This document shows positions 24,982-33,987 of a stretch of 64,000 bases of DNA, piece after piece. The notes under the pieces were generated by a model, which saw only the letters and a program-made list of their open reading frames with translations, was not told the origin of the DNA and did no database searches. The first letter of the stretch is position 1. Every line of letters starts with the position of its first letter. Origin of the DNA: Pseudolabrys sp. (GTDB lineage: Bacteria; Pseudomonadota; Alphaproteobacteria; Rhizobiales; Xanthobacteraceae); assembly GCA_022841665.1 (NCBI GenBank), contig JALHRB010000002.1, positions 186,001 to 250,000 of the forward strand, given 5' to 3'. The translations under genes and the position numbers were made by a program.

Positions 24982-25287
24982 AGCGCGCCTTCTTCGTTGC
25001 GAGTCCGCCATTCCCGCCCTTTGAGAAACCCGCGGTTCCACGGCGCTTTTTCCGCGTCCTTGTCCCACCGTGCGGGACGCCCGGCCTCGATTTGCCGTTG
25101 CGGTGCTTTGGCGGTCTGTTATCGTTCTGAGATCGACGGTCTCACTGTGTGAGAAAACGCCGGGCGGCCTCGCGGCCGCGCCGGCTGCCAAATCCGGCGC
25201 GCATAAGCCGGAACGAAGAGTCTCCTCCCGGCAAGGCCGCGGGCGGGGGGACGGCAAAGAGCGGCCGAAGGTCAGGGAGGAATTTCC
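24982..25287. other. Upstream control region of the tctCBA-xsc-sauS cluster
   Basis: This 306-bp stretch holds no gene. It contains the operator palindrome at 25140-25154, an overlapping second dyad TGAGA-N7-TCTCA at 25128-25144, and a purine-rich ribosome site (AGGGAGGAATTTCC) before ATG 25288. The remainder shows no recognisable element; a promoter would be expected between about 25090 and 25150. Confidence 0.55.
25140..25154. promoter_or_regulatory. Palindromic operator candidate before tctC
   Basis: TCTCACTGTGTGAGA, a perfect 6-3-6 palindrome, 133 bp before the tctC start. It matches the palindrome at 23680-23694 at 13 of 15 positions and both are followed by an A-rich stretch. The overlapping dyad TGAGA-N7-TCTCA just upstream could be a second half-site. 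Confidence 0.68.
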
Positions 25288-26244
25288 ATGCGTTCGACCA
25301 CGCGAAGCTTCGTTGCGATTTTCGCCGCCGCACTGTGCGCCGTATTCGCCGGCGGCAAGGCGACGGCGGCCGGCTATCCCGAGCGGCCGATCGAACTGAT
25401 CGTGCCCTGGGGTCCCGGCGGCGGCGCCGACCAGCTCGCCCGCCTCGTGTCCAAGTTGATGGAGCCGATGCTCGGCCAGGGCATCCCGGTCGTGAACGTG
25501 CCCGGCGGCACCGGCGCCACCGGCATGGCCAAGCTCTTGGCCGCGCCGGCCGACGGCTACGCCATGGCGATCTACATCGCCGACAGCCACGCGCTGCTCG
25601 CCGGCAAAAGTCCGCGCTGGACCATGCAGGACATCACGCCGGTGGCGGTGATGATCAAGGGCCCGTCCTTCATCTTCGTGAAGCAGGATAGCCCGTACAA
25701 GACCTGGGCCGACTTCGAAAAGGACGCCAAGGCCAATCCCGGCAAGCTGAAGGTGGCGACGCTCGGCTTCGGCAGCGTCGACGACTTCTCGCTCTCGGTG
25801 CTGGCGCGCGGCGGCGTCAAGGTCGTGCAGGTGCCGTTCTCCAAGCCGAGCGAGCGCTACGTCTCGATCCTCGGCGGCCACGCCGATGCGCTCTACGAAC
25901 AGGCCGGCGACGTCGCCCAGTTCCTCAACAGCAAGCAGATGCGCCCGATCATGCTGTTCGGCGAGAAGCGCCTGCCGGCCTTCAAGGATACGCCGTCCTC
26001 GCACGAGCTCGGCTACAAGGTCGCGCTGCCGCAGTTCCGCGCCATCGTGATGCGCGCCGGCACGCCGCCGGATGTCGTCAAGAAGGTCTCCGACGCGCTC
26101 GCCAAGGTCGCCGCCTCGCCGGAATACAAGAAGTTCCTCGAGGAGCAGTTCGGCGATCCGGCCAGCTTCGAGGATGCGTCGAAGGCGCCCGCCTTCGTCA
26201 ACCAGCAGCTCGAAGACATGAAGAAGACGGTCGCGACGAACTAG
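25288..26244 (+). CDS. tctC: Bug/TctC-family solute receptor of a TTT transporter
   Basis: A 318-aa periplasmic receptor with a Sec signal (MRSTTRSFVAIFAAALCAVF…ATAA before GYPERPIELIVPWGPGGGADQLAR). The binding loops NVPGGTGATGMAKL and APADGYAMAIY are in the standard place. It begins an operon that continues with the small and large membrane subunits, so unlike the orphan at 3.2 kb this one has its channel. In the context of xsc, sauS and the SucCD-like ligase its ligand is likely sulfoacetate or a related small sulfonate. TTT systems are already known for sulfolactate (slc genes), which supports the idea; the ligand itself is inference. Confidence 0.93.
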   Translation: MRSTTRSFVAIFAAALCAVFAGGKATAAGYPERPIELIVPWGPGGGADQLARLVSKLMEPMLGQGIPVVNVPGGTGATGMAKLLAAPADGYAMAIYIADSHALLAGKSPRWTMQDITPVAVMIKGPSFIFVKQDSPYKTWADFEKDAKANPGKLKVATLGFGSVDDFSLSVLARGGVKVVQVPFSKPSERYVSILGGHADALYEQAGDVAQFLNSKQMRPIMLFGEKRLPAFKDTPSSHELGYKVALPQFRAIVMRAGTPPDVVKKVSDALAKVAASPEYKKFLEEQFGDPASFEDASKAPAFVNQQLEDMKKTVATN

Positions 26245-26255
26245 GACGCCAATGC

Positions 26256-26365
26256 GTCATGGCCGGGCACCAGGCGCAAAGCGCCGTCTTCGTGCCCGAT
26301 GTCCCGGCCATCCACGCCTTGCTTCTTGGCAAGACGTGGATGCCCGGCACAGGGCCGGGCATGAC
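26256..26365. repeat. Palindromic intergenic repeat, GTCATGGCCGGGC family
   Basis: GTCATGGCCGGGC at the left end mirrors GCCGGGCATGAC at the right, with internal hairpins around CCACGCCTTGC and GCAAGACGTGG. It lies between tctC and tctB without breaking the operon order. Confidence 0.7.
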
Positions 26366-26403
26366 GGCGGAGAGAATTGCGAACACTGAGCAAGGCCGGC
26401 ACC

Positions 26404-26940
26404 ATGGACAGAACCGCCATTCGCGCGACGCTGCCTTACGTCGTCGGCCTTGCCGTCGCCGCCGCGCTCTATCACTACGCGCGGCAGATCGAATTCGACC
26501 CGCGGCCGGGCGCGCTCGGCCCGGACTTCTGGCCGAAGACGGTCATCGTGCTGATGGCCCTCGTCTGCCTGTTCGAGATTGGCCGCATCCTGCTCGGCCT
26601 TAAAGGCGAGGCGCAGGGCGTGGCCGAAGTGCTCGAGGGCGAGGCGGACGAGGAAGACGCGCCGAAATATCCCGGCCTGCTCGCCGGCGGCATCGTGCTG
26701 GTGATCGTCTACGCGCTGGTCGTGAACACGGTCGGCTTCCTGCTCTCCACCTTCCTGTTCCTCGCCGCCTTCATGTATCTCGGCCGCTACCGCAATCACG
26801 TCGCGGTGTGGGCGACTAGCGGCGTCATCACGCTGATGTCGGCGGTGCTTTTCATGCGTATTGCTTACGTCTCACTGCCGCGCGGTGTGCCGCCTTTCGA
26901 TCTGGTCGCTGACGCCATCCGCGTTCTGCTGGGCGGATGA
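26404..26940 (+). CDS. tctB: TTT transporter small membrane subunit (TctB)
   Basis: A 178-aa protein with four hydrophobic segments: about 9-27, 43-63, then after an acidic loop (EGEADEEDAPKY) about 92-120 and 128-152. This is the TctB/DUF1468 plan. The motif RPGALGPDFWPK near residue 38 is typical of the family. It is the small partner of the TctA channel encoded downstream. Start ATG 26404 (MDRTAIRATLPYVV). Confidence 0.92.
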   Translation: MDRTAIRATLPYVVGLAVAAALYHYARQIEFDPRPGALGPDFWPKTVIVLMALVCLFEIGRILLGLKGEAQGVAEVLEGEADEEDAPKYPGLLAGGIVLVIVYALVVNTVGFLLSTFLFLAAFMYLGRYRNHVAVWATSGVITLMSAVLFMRIAYVSLPRGVPPFDLVADAIRVLLGG

Positions 26941-26971
26941 CCACGTCATGAGAAATGCGATCCATTCATTC

Positions 26972-27079
26972 GTCATTCCGGGTCGCGCTGAAAGCGCGAA
27001 CCCGGAATCCAGAAGCGCGGAACAGCTTTGCAGTGCCGCTGGATTCCGGGTCCGGCGCTGCGCGCCGTCCCGGAATGAC
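26972..27079. repeat. Palindromic intergenic repeat, GTCATTCCGGG family (copy 1)
   Basis: GTCATTCCGGG at the left mirrors CCCGGAATGAC at the right, with inner GCGCTgaaAGCGC-type hairpins and a GGAATCCA / TGGATTCC pair. A second copy is at 46731-46832. It lies between tctB and tctA. Confidence 0.75.
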
Positions 27080-27096
27080 AAGTCGAGATTCGCGTC

Positions 27097-28599
27097 ATGA
27101 GCCAGATTCTGCTGCAGCTCGGCCAGGGCTTTCTCGACTGCCTGACGCCGATCAACCTGATCATGCTGGTCGTCGGCATCGTGATCGGCCTTTTGATCGG
27201 CGTGCTGCCCGGCCTGACGCTGGTGATGGGCGTCGCGCTGGCGCTGCCCTTCACCTACAAGATGGACGTCACCGCCTCGATCGTGCTGTTGAGCGCGATG
27301 TACGTCTCCGGCACCTATGGCGGCGCCTTCACCGCGATTCTTTTCAGGATACCGGGTGAGCCGATCGACGTGCCCATGCTGTGGGACGGCTACACCATGG
27401 GGCGCAAGGGCCAGCCGGCCAAGGCGCTCGGCTGGACGCTGGTGGCCGCGCTCGGCGGCGGGCTCTTGTCCGCCACCATCATGGTGATGCTCACCCAGCC
27501 GCTCGCGCATTTCGCGCTGCGCTTCTCCACGCCGGAATATTTCGCCGTGCTGATGTTCGGGCTCAGCAGCGTGGTCGCGCTCGGCCGCGGCTCGCTCGGC
27601 AATGCGCTGATCAGCCTCGCGGTCGGGCTTTTGATCGCCACCGTCGGCACCGATGAGACCTACGGCGCCTCGCGCTTCACCTTCGACACCCGCATCCTCG
27701 CCGACGGCATCGAGTTCCTGGTGGTGATGGTGGGCGCCTATGGCGTCGGCGAGGTGCTGGCGCGGCTGGAGACGGGCTTTGCCACCAAGCCGATCCAGAA
27801 GGTCGGCCAGACGCGCACCGAACTGCCGAGCTGGCGCGAGATGAGCGCGCTCAAGGGTATGTTCCTGCGCTCCAGCGTCCTCGGCAACATCATCGGCCTT
27901 ATTCCCGGCGCCGGCGCTACCATCGCTTCCTTTGTCAGCTACGGCATGGAAGCGCAGTTCGGCAAGCGCCGGAAAGAGATGGGCACCGGCGTCGCCGAGG
28001 GCATCGTCGCCCCGCAGGCGGCCGCCACCGCCTCGGTCGGCGGCGCGCTGGTGCCGCTCTTGGCGCTCGGCATTCCCGGCTCCGGCGCCACCGCCATCAT
28101 CCTCGGCGCCTTCATGCTGCACGGCATCCAGCCCGGCCCGCAGGTGATGGCGACCTCGGCGCACACCGTCTACGCCGTCTTCGCCTCGATCTATCTCGGC
28201 CTCGCGCTGATGTGCGTGATCGGCTATTTCGCCATCCGCCCGCTGGTGAAGATCCTCGACATGCCCGAGGCCATCGTCTCGGCTTACGTGCTCACGCTCT
28301 GCTTCATCGGCGCGCTGTCCATCCGCAACAACGTCATCGACCTCTGGCTGATGATCGGCTTCGGCGTCGTCGGCTACGCCTTCGAGCGGCTCAAATTCCC
28401 GGTCGCCCCGCTCGTGCTCGGCGTCATCCTCGGGCCCTTGGCCGAGGCTTCCTTCATGAACACCATGATCAGCTTCGGCAACGACTGGACGGTGTTCTTC
28501 ACGCGGCCCATCGCCGGCACGGTGATGGTCTTTACTTTTGCAATGCTCGCTCTTCCCTTTTTGCAGCAGTGGCGCGCGCGCCGCGTCGCGGCTGCGTGA
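27097..28599 (+). CDS. tctA: TTT transporter large membrane subunit (TctA)
   Basis: A 500-aa permease with about eleven to twelve helices. The TctA signature near the start, GIVIGLLIGVLPGLTLVMGVALALPFTYKM, and the second half-repeat (NIIGLIPGAGATIASFVSYGMEAQFGKR…GVAEGIVAPQAAATASVGGALVPLLALGIPGSGATAIILGA) give the two conserved Gly/Pro-rich re-entrant motifs. It makes the ion-coupled channel for the solute delivered by TctC. Confidence 0.96.
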   Translation: MSQILLQLGQGFLDCLTPINLIMLVVGIVIGLLIGVLPGLTLVMGVALALPFTYKMDVTASIVLLSAMYVSGTYGGAFTAILFRIPGEPIDVPMLWDGYTMGRKGQPAKALGWTLVAALGGGLLSATIMVMLTQPLAHFALRFSTPEYFAVLMFGLSSVVALGRGSLGNALISLAVGLLIATVGTDETYGASRFTFDTRILADGIEFLVVMVGAYGVGEVLARLETGFATKPIQKVGQTRTELPSWREMSALKGMFLRSSVLGNIIGLIPGAGATIASFVSYGMEAQFGKRRKEMGTGVAEGIVAPQAAATASVGGALVPLLALGIPGSGATAIILGAFMLHGIQPGPQVMATSAHTVYAVFASIYLGLALMCVIGYFAIRPLVKILDMPEAIVSAYVLTLCFIGALSIRNNVIDLWLMIGFGVVGYAFERLKFPVAPLVLGVILGPLAEASFMNTMISFGNDWTVFFTRPIAGTVMVFTFAMLALPFLQQWRARRVAAA

Positions 28600-28616
28600 T
28601 TTGAATCAGGTGACTC

Positions 28617-29486
28617 ATGCGTAGCAATGTCGGTCTCGATACACGGCCCCCGGACACCGCCCCCCGCCGCACCGTGGCCGAACTCAAGCCGGTCGTTCGC
28701 CCGGCCAAGCCCGCGCGCCAGCGCGAGCAGAAGCTGGGGGCCACCGCGCGCTCCTTTGCCATCCTCGAGCACGTCGCAAGCTCGCGCGCGCCCGTGGACG
28801 TGCTCGACATCATCGCCACCCTGAAGCTGCCGAAGGCGACCGCCTACCGGCTGGTCGACTGGTTCGTCACCCATGGCTACCTGTCGCGCGAGCCAGGCCG
28901 CCGCCGTCTCATCGTCGGCCCCAAGCTCACCAACCTCGCCTTCGGCGCGCTGTCGGCCTCGATGCGCAACGACACGCCGCACGTGGTGCTGCAGCGCCTC
29001 GTGCACACGCTCAACGAGACCTGCAATATCGGCACGCTGCTCAACGGCGAGGTGGTCTATCTCGACCGCGTCGAGGCCGACCACTGGCCGCTGCGCCTGC
29101 ATTATACGTCGGGCTCGCGCGTGCCGCTGCACTGCAGCGCCATCGGCAAGCTTTATCTGGCGCTGGCGCCGTCGCCGCGCCGCAAGCGCCTCCTGCAAAG
29201 CCTCGAGCTGCGCAAGTTCACCGACAACACCCTCGTCGACGGCGGCAAGCTCGAGGCCGAGCTGCGCCAGATCCGCAAGGAGCAGGTCTCTTTCGACCGC
29301 GAGGAATACCTCATGGGCGTGATCTGCATGGCGGTGCCGGTCATCGGCAAGAACGGCGAGTTGCTCGCCGCGCTCGCCATCCAGGCGCCGGAGGCGCGCA
29401 TGAACGTGCAAACGGCGCGCCGCCATCTGCCCGCGCTGCGCAACGCCGCCAGCGAGCTGGCGGAAATCTTCCAGGCCTCGGCCTGA
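28617..29486 (+). CDS. IclR-family transcriptional regulator
   Basis: A 289-aa regulator. A ~40-residue Arg/Pro-rich lead is followed by the winged helix-turn-helix (ARSFAILEHVASSRAPVDVLDIIATLKLPKATAYRLVDWFVTHGYLSREPGRRRLIVG, about 43-105) and the IclR effector domain (…NIGTLLNGEVVYLDRVEADHWPLR…GSRVPLHCSAIGKLYLA…). It sits between tctA and xsc in the same direction, so it is likely the local regulator, responding to a sulfonate or its CoA ester. The paired TCTCAC-N3-GTGAGA palindromes are the best candidate target sites, since IclR proteins bind short palindromes. Confidence 0.93.
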   Translation: MRSNVGLDTRPPDTAPRRTVAELKPVVRPAKPARQREQKLGATARSFAILEHVASSRAPVDVLDIIATLKLPKATAYRLVDWFVTHGYLSREPGRRRLIVGPKLTNLAFGALSASMRNDTPHVVLQRLVHTLNETCNIGTLLNGEVVYLDRVEADHWPLRLHYTSGSRVPLHCSAIGKLYLALAPSPRRKRLLQSLELRKFTDNTLVDGGKLEAELRQIRKEQVSFDREEYLMGVICMAVPVIGKNGELLAALAIQAPEARMNVQTARRHLPALRNAASELAEIFQASA

Positions 29487-29517
29487 TCTCTCAAAGTTCT
29501 TCAGGAGTGATTTAGTT

Positions 29518-31293
29518 ATGAAGATGACGACGGAAGAAGCATTCGTGAAGGTTCTGCAGATGCACGGCATCGAGCATGCCTTCGGCATCATCGGGTCGGC
29601 CTTCATGCCGATCTCGGACCTGTTCCCGAAGGCGGGCATCACCTTCTGGGACGTGGCGCACGAGACCAATGGCGGCCTGATCTGCGACGGCTATACCCGC
29701 TCGACCGGCAAGATCGCCATGGCGATCGCGCAGAACGGTCCCGGCATCACCAACTTCGTCACCGCCATCAAGACCGCCTACTGGAACCACACGCCGATGC
29801 TGCTGGTCACGCCGCAGGCGGCCAACAAGACCATCGGGCAGGGCGGCTTCCAGGAAGTCGAGCAGATGGCGCTGTTCCGCGACATGGTCTGCTACCAGGA
29901 AGAAGTGCGCGATCCTTCGCGTACGGCCGAGGTCCTCAACCGCGTCATCTCCAAGGCCAAGCGCCTGTCGGCGCCGGCGCAGATCAATTTCCCGCGCGAC
30001 TACTGGACGCAGGTGATCGACATCACCCTGCCGGCCATCGTCGACTTCGAGCGCCCGGCCGGCGGCGCCAACGCCGTGGCCGAAGCGGCCAAGCTGTTGT
30101 CGGAGGCCAAGTTCCCGGTCATCCTGTCCGGCGCCGGCGTCGTGCTCGCCAACGCGATCCCCGATTGCGTCGCGCTGGCCGAGAAGCTCGACGCGCCGGT
30201 CTGCAACAACTACCAGCACAATGACAGCTTCCCCGGCAGCCACCGGCTCGCCGTCGGCCCGCTCGGCTACAACGGCTCGAAGGCGGCCATGGAGCTGGTC
30301 GCCAAGGCCGACGTGGTGCTGGCGCTCGGCACGCGCCTCAATCCGTTCTCGACGCTGCCCGGCTACGGCATCGATTACTGGCCGAAGACCGCCAAGATCA
30401 TCCAGGTCGACATCAACGCCGACCGCATCGGGCTGACCAAGCCGGTCACCGTCGGCATTTGCGGCGACGCCAAGCTGGTCGCTCGAAGCATCCTCGCGCA
30501 GCTCGCGCCCACCGCCGGCAATGCCGGCCGCGAGGAGCGCAAGAACCTGATCCACGACACCCGGTCCAAGTGGCTGCAGACGCTGTCCAGCATGGACCAC
30601 GAGGACGACGATCCGGGCACCACCTGGAACGCCGACGCGCGCAAGCGCGACGCCGACCGCATGTCGCCGCGCCAGGCCTGGCGCGCGATCCAGGCCGGCC
30701 TGCCGAAGGACGCCATCATCTCGAGCGACATCGGCAACAACTGCGCCATCGGCAACGCCTATCCGACCTTCGAAAAGGGCCGCAAATACCTGGCGCCCGG
30801 CCTGTTCGGGCCTTGCGGCTACGGCTTCCCGTCGATCATCGGCGCCAAGATCGGCAACCCCGACACGCCTTGCGTCGGCTTTGCCGGCGACGGCGCCTTC
30901 GGCATCTCCATGAACGAGATGAGCTCGCTTGGCCGCGAAGAGTGGCCCGGCATCACCATGGTCATCTTCCGCAACTATCAGTGGGGCGCCGAGAAGCGCA
31001 ATTCGATCCTCTGGTACGACGACAACTTCGTCGGCACCGAGCTCGATCCGCATCTCTCTTACGCCAAAGTGGCGGAAGGCTGCGGGCTCAAGGGCGTCAC
31101 CGTGAAGACGCAGACCGAACTGACGGAGGCGCTGCGCAAGGCCTGCGAGGACCAGAAGAAGCGCATCACCACCTTCATCGAGGTGATCCTCAATCAGGAA
31201 CTGGGCGAGCCGTTCCGCCGCGATGCCATGAAGAAGCCGGTGGTCGTCGCCGGCATCCGGCGCGAGGACATGCGCCCGCAACAGGTTGCTTAG
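29518..31293 (+). CDS. xsc: Sulfoacetaldehyde acetyltransferase (Xsc)
   Basis: A 591-aa ThDP enzyme that converts sulfoacetaldehyde + phosphate to acetyl phosphate + sulfite. It has the three-domain ThDP architecture: PYR-domain Glu in DVAHETNGGLICDGYTR, a central domain (VILSGAGVVLANAI…), and the PP-domain motif GFAGDGAFGISMNEMSSLGR with the closing Asn in FRNYQWGAEKRN. The QYNWGAEK-like element and length match Xsc (about 590 aa) rather than acetolactate synthase or glyoxylate carboligase. The ribosome site CAGGAG lies before ATG 29518. The next gene supplies the substrate by reducing sulfoacetyl-CoA; pta at 22.7 kb handles the acetyl phosphate. Confidence 0.95.
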   Translation: MKMTTEEAFVKVLQMHGIEHAFGIIGSAFMPISDLFPKAGITFWDVAHETNGGLICDGYTRSTGKIAMAIAQNGPGITNFVTAIKTAYWNHTPMLLVTPQAANKTIGQGGFQEVEQMALFRDMVCYQEEVRDPSRTAEVLNRVISKAKRLSAPAQINFPRDYWTQVIDITLPAIVDFERPAGGANAVAEAAKLLSEAKFPVILSGAGVVLANAIPDCVALAEKLDAPVCNNYQHNDSFPGSHRLAVGPLGYNGSKAAMELVAKADVVLALGTRLNPFSTLPGYGIDYWPKTAKIIQVDINADRIGLTKPVTVGICGDAKLVARSILAQLAPTAGNAGREERKNLIHDTRSKWLQTLSSMDHEDDDPGTTWNADARKRDADRMSPRQAWRAIQAGLPKDAIISSDIGNNCAIGNAYPTFEKGRKYLAPGLFGPCGYGFPSIIGAKIGNPDTPCVGFAGDGAFGISMNEMSSLGREEWPGITMVIFRNYQWGAEKRNSILWYDDNFVGTELDPHLSYAKVAEGCGLKGVTVKTQTELTEALRKACEDQKKRITTFIEVILNQELGEPFRRDAMKKPVVVAGIRREDMRPQQVA

Positions 31294-31302
31294 AGGTCCG
31301 AC

Positions 31303-32727
31303 ATGACAGTTGCAGTTAAACCGGTGGCCGATCCGGCCGCGCAGGCGGTCGTAGACGAATTGGTCAGGCGCGCCCGCAAGGCGATGGCAGAGTTCGCCGA
31401 CGCCGACCAGGCGCGCACCGACGAGGCGGTCACCGCGCTCGCCTGGTCGCTGTACAATCCGGCGCACGCCAGGGAGCTGGCCGAGCTCGCGGTCGCCGAC
31501 ACCAAGCTCGGCAACGTGCCCGACAAGATCATCAAGAAGACGCGCAAGACCTTCGGCACCTTGCGCGACCTGCTGCGCGTGAAGTCGGTCGGCATCATCG
31601 AAGAGGACAAGGCGCGCGGCATCGTCAAATACGCCAAGCCGGTCGGCGTCGTCTGCGCCATCACGCCCTCGACCAATCCCGGCGCCACCCCGGTCAACAA
31701 GGCGATGATGGCGATCAAGGGTAGGAACGCCATCATCATCGCGTCCTCGCCCGCCGGCATGAAGACGACCGGCAAGACCGTCGACTACATGCGCGCCGAG
31801 CTGCGCAAGATCGGCGCGCCCGAGGACCTCGTCCAGATTCTGCCGCCGCCGGCGTCGAAGGACATGACGCAGGCGCTGATGAAGGCGGCCGACCTGATCG
31901 TGGCCACCGGCTCGCAGGACAACGTGCGCCGCGCCTATTCGTCCGGCACGCCGGCGATCGGCGTCGGTACCGGCAATGTGCCGGTGATCATCGACGAGAC
32001 CGCCGACCTCGACGACGCGGCGCGGAAAATTTGCGCCTCGAAGATTTTCGACAACTCTACCTCATGCTCGTCGGAGAACTCGGTCGTCATCGTCGACGCC
32101 GTCTACGACCAGGCCATCGCCGCGCTGGAGCGCGCCGGCGGCTACTTGGCGACCGCGGCCGAGAAGGCCAAGATCCAGGCTGCGCTGTGGCCGGACGGCA
32201 AGCTTTCGCGCACGCTGATCGCGCGCGACGCCGACGTGCTCGCCAAGGGCTGTGGCTTGCCGGCCGAAGCCGAGAAGAAGAAGTTCTTCATGGTCGAGGA
32301 GACCGGCGTCGGCCGCGACTACCCGTTCTCGGGCGAGAAGCTCGCGCTGGTGCTCACCGTCTACCGCGCCGAGGATTTCGACGCCGCGGTGACCCAGGCC
32401 AACGACATCCTCGCCCACCAGGGCCGCGGCCATTCGGTCGGCCTGCACACCAAGGATATGGCGCGCGGGCGCAAGCTTGCCGAGCAGTCCGACGTGGTGC
32501 GCGTGCTGATCAACCAGGCGCACACTTTCGGCAACGGCGGCGGCTTCGACAACGGGCTGAACTTCACGCTGTCGATGGGCTGCGGCACCTGGGGCGGCAA
32601 CTCCATCACCGACAACCTCAACTACATGAACTTCCTCAACATCACCCACCTCGTCACCACCATCCCCGAGGACAAGCCGAGCGAGGAAGAGCTGTTCGGC
32701 AAGTACTGGGAAAAATACGGGAAGTAG
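31303..32727 (+). CDS. sauS: CoA-acylating sulfoacetaldehyde dehydrogenase (SauS)
   Basis: A 474-aa member of the acylating aldehyde dehydrogenase group (EutE/AdhE-N type). Visible elements: the nucleotide-binding region (PVGVVCAITPSTNPGATPVNK), the VTGSQDNV-like ATGSQDNVRRAYSSG stretch, catalytic Cys in FDNSTSCSSEN, and the C-terminal NQAHTFGNGGGFDNGLNFTLSMGCGTWGG block. The pattern fits SauS of Cupriavidus necator, which reduces sulfoacetyl-CoA to sulfoacetaldehyde. Its position 9 bp after xsc and before an ADP-forming CoA ligase pair supports this over acetaldehyde or propanal chemistry; no microcompartment genes are present. Confidence 0.9.
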   Translation: MTVAVKPVADPAAQAVVDELVRRARKAMAEFADADQARTDEAVTALAWSLYNPAHARELAELAVADTKLGNVPDKIIKKTRKTFGTLRDLLRVKSVGIIEEDKARGIVKYAKPVGVVCAITPSTNPGATPVNKAMMAIKGRNAIIIASSPAGMKTTGKTVDYMRAELRKIGAPEDLVQILPPPASKDMTQALMKAADLIVATGSQDNVRRAYSSGTPAIGVGTGNVPVIIDETADLDDAARKICASKIFDNSTSCSSENSVVIVDAVYDQAIAALERAGGYLATAAEKAKIQAALWPDGKLSRTLIARDADVLAKGCGLPAEAEKKKFFMVEETGVGRDYPFSGEKLALVLTVYRAEDFDAAVTQANDILAHQGRGHSVGLHTKDMARGRKLAEQSDVVRVLINQAHTFGNGGGFDNGLNFTLSMGCGTWGGNSITDNLNYMNFLNITHLVTTIPEDKPSEEELFGKYWEKYGK

Positions 32728-32737
32728 AAGCAATCAG

Positions 32738-32833
32738 GTCGTCCCCGCGAAAGCGGGGACCCAGTACGCCGCAGTTCCTCGATAGGGCACGGCGTACTGG
32801 ATCCCGGGTCTCGCTGCGCTCGCCCGGGATGAC
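32738..32833. repeat. Palindromic intergenic repeat, family B (copy 1)
   Basis: The left hairpin GTCCCCGCgaaaGCGGGGAC runs into CCAGTACGCCG…CGGCGTACTGG and ends with the CCCGGGTCTCGCT…CGCCCGGGATGAC hairpin. Family B copies are at 37148-37260, 41035-41177, 48252-48351, 49305-49448 and 50017-50120. It lies between sauS and the ligase beta gene. Confidence 0.85.
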
Positions 32834-32859
32834 GGCAACTGTATTAGCGGAAACACTGC

Positions 32860-33987
32860 ATGAACTTCGAAGAACACGCCGCCAAATCGCTGATCCTTGC
32901 GCCCGCGGGAATCCCCGTGCCGCGCGGCATGCTGGTCGCGAGCGCCGCCGAGGCCGCCAAGGCGGCCAAGGAGATCGGCCCTTGCGTGGTGAAGGCGCAG
33001 GTGCCGACCGGCAAGCGCGGCAAGGCCGGCGGCATCAAGCTCGCCGGCACGCCGGCCGAGGCCGAGCAGGTCGCCGGGAAAATCCTCGGCATGACCATCG
33101 GCGACTACACGGTCGAGCGGCTACTGATCGAGGAGCAGGCCAAGATCGTGCGCGAGTTCTATCTCGCCGTCTTGCACGACACCGGCGCCAAAAAGCCGCT
33201 GATCCTGTTCTCCACCGAAGGCGGCATGGACATCGAGGAGGTGGCGGCCGAAAAGCCGGACGCCATCCGCCGCCTGCTGGTCGACATCGACAACGTCCCG
33301 CGCGGGCGCGACATCGCCGCGCTGCTCAAAGGGCTCGACCTCGGCGCCGCCGAGCAGCAGATCGCGCAGATCGTCGATAACCTCTACCGCGCCTTCCGCA
33401 CCCGCGACGCCGAGCTGCTGGAGATCAACCCGCTCGCCTTGCTCGGCGACGGCCGTGTGGTCGCGCTCGACTGCAAATTCGTGCTCGACGACGCGTCTAC
33501 CTTCCGCCAGCCCGATCTCGCGCCGGCCGGCAGCCCGCCGGCCATGACCGATCTCGAGCGCCGCGGCGCCGAGGCCGGCCTCAAGCTCATCCAGCTCGAC
33601 GGCAATGTCGGCGTGCTGGCGAACGGCGCGGGCCTCACCATGACGACGATGGACGTCATCCGCCATTTCGGCGGCAAGCCCGCCAACTTCCTGGAGATCG
33701 GCGGCGAGGCCTACACCAAGTCCGAGATCGCGCTCGACCTCGTGCTCTCAAACCCCGGCGTCAAAAGCCTGGTCATCAACTTCTGCGGCGCCTTCGCCCG
33801 CACCGACGTGATGGCCGACGGCGTCGTGAAAGCCTGGCACAAGCTGAAGCCGAAAGTACCGGTGTTCTTCTCCATCCACGGCACCGGCGAAGTCGAGGCC
33901 GTGAAGCTCGTCAAGGAGCAACTCGGCATCGAACCCTACGATTTCATGGAAGACGCCGTGCAGGCGGCGGTGAAGGCGGCGCAATGA
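32860..33987 (+). CDS. SucC-like ADP-forming acyl-CoA ligase beta subunit (candidate sulfoacetate-CoA ligase)
   Basis: A 375-aa ATP-grasp subunit of the succinyl-CoA synthetase family. The N-terminal ATP-grasp (MNFEEHAAKSLILAPAGIPVPRG, VVKAQVPTGKRGKAGGIKLAG) is followed by LLEINPLALLGDGRVVALDCKFVLDD with the Mg2+/ATP ligands, and the C-terminal flavodoxin-like part (LDGNVGVLANGAGLTMTTMDVI…GGEAYTKSEIALDLVL). It is divergent from housekeeping SucC (DGNIGCMVNGAGLAMATMD type) in the substrate loops and lies away from other TCA genes. With SauS and Xsc upstream, activation of sulfoacetate to sulfoacetyl-CoA is the most economical role; SucCD-type sulfoacetate-CoA ligases have, as I recall, been reported as SauCD. 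Stop overlaps the alpha gene by 4 bp. Confidence 0.88.
   Translation: MNFEEHAAKSLILAPAGIPVPRGMLVASAAEAAKAAKEIGPCVVKAQVPTGKRGKAGGIKLAGTPAEAEQVAGKILGMTIGDYTVERLLIEEQAKIVREFYLAVLHDTGAKKPLILFSTEGGMDIEEVAAEKPDAIRRLLVDIDNVPRGRDIAALLKGLDLGAAEQQIAQIVDNLYRAFRTRDAELLEINPLALLGDGRVVALDCKFVLDDASTFRQPDLAPAGSPPAMTDLERRGAEAGLKLIQLDGNVGVLANGAGLTMTTMDVIRHFGGKPANFLEIGGEAYTKSEIALDLVLSNPGVKSLVINFCGAFARTDVMADGVVKAWHKLKPKVPVFFSIHGTGEVEAVKLVKEQLGIEPYDFMEDAVQAAVKAAQ

Noticed and set aside
25128-25144. TGAGA-N7-TCTCA as an independent operator
   Set aside because: It shares its right half with the better palindrome at 25140-25154 and has no counterpart at the pta gap; noted only as a possible accessory half-site.
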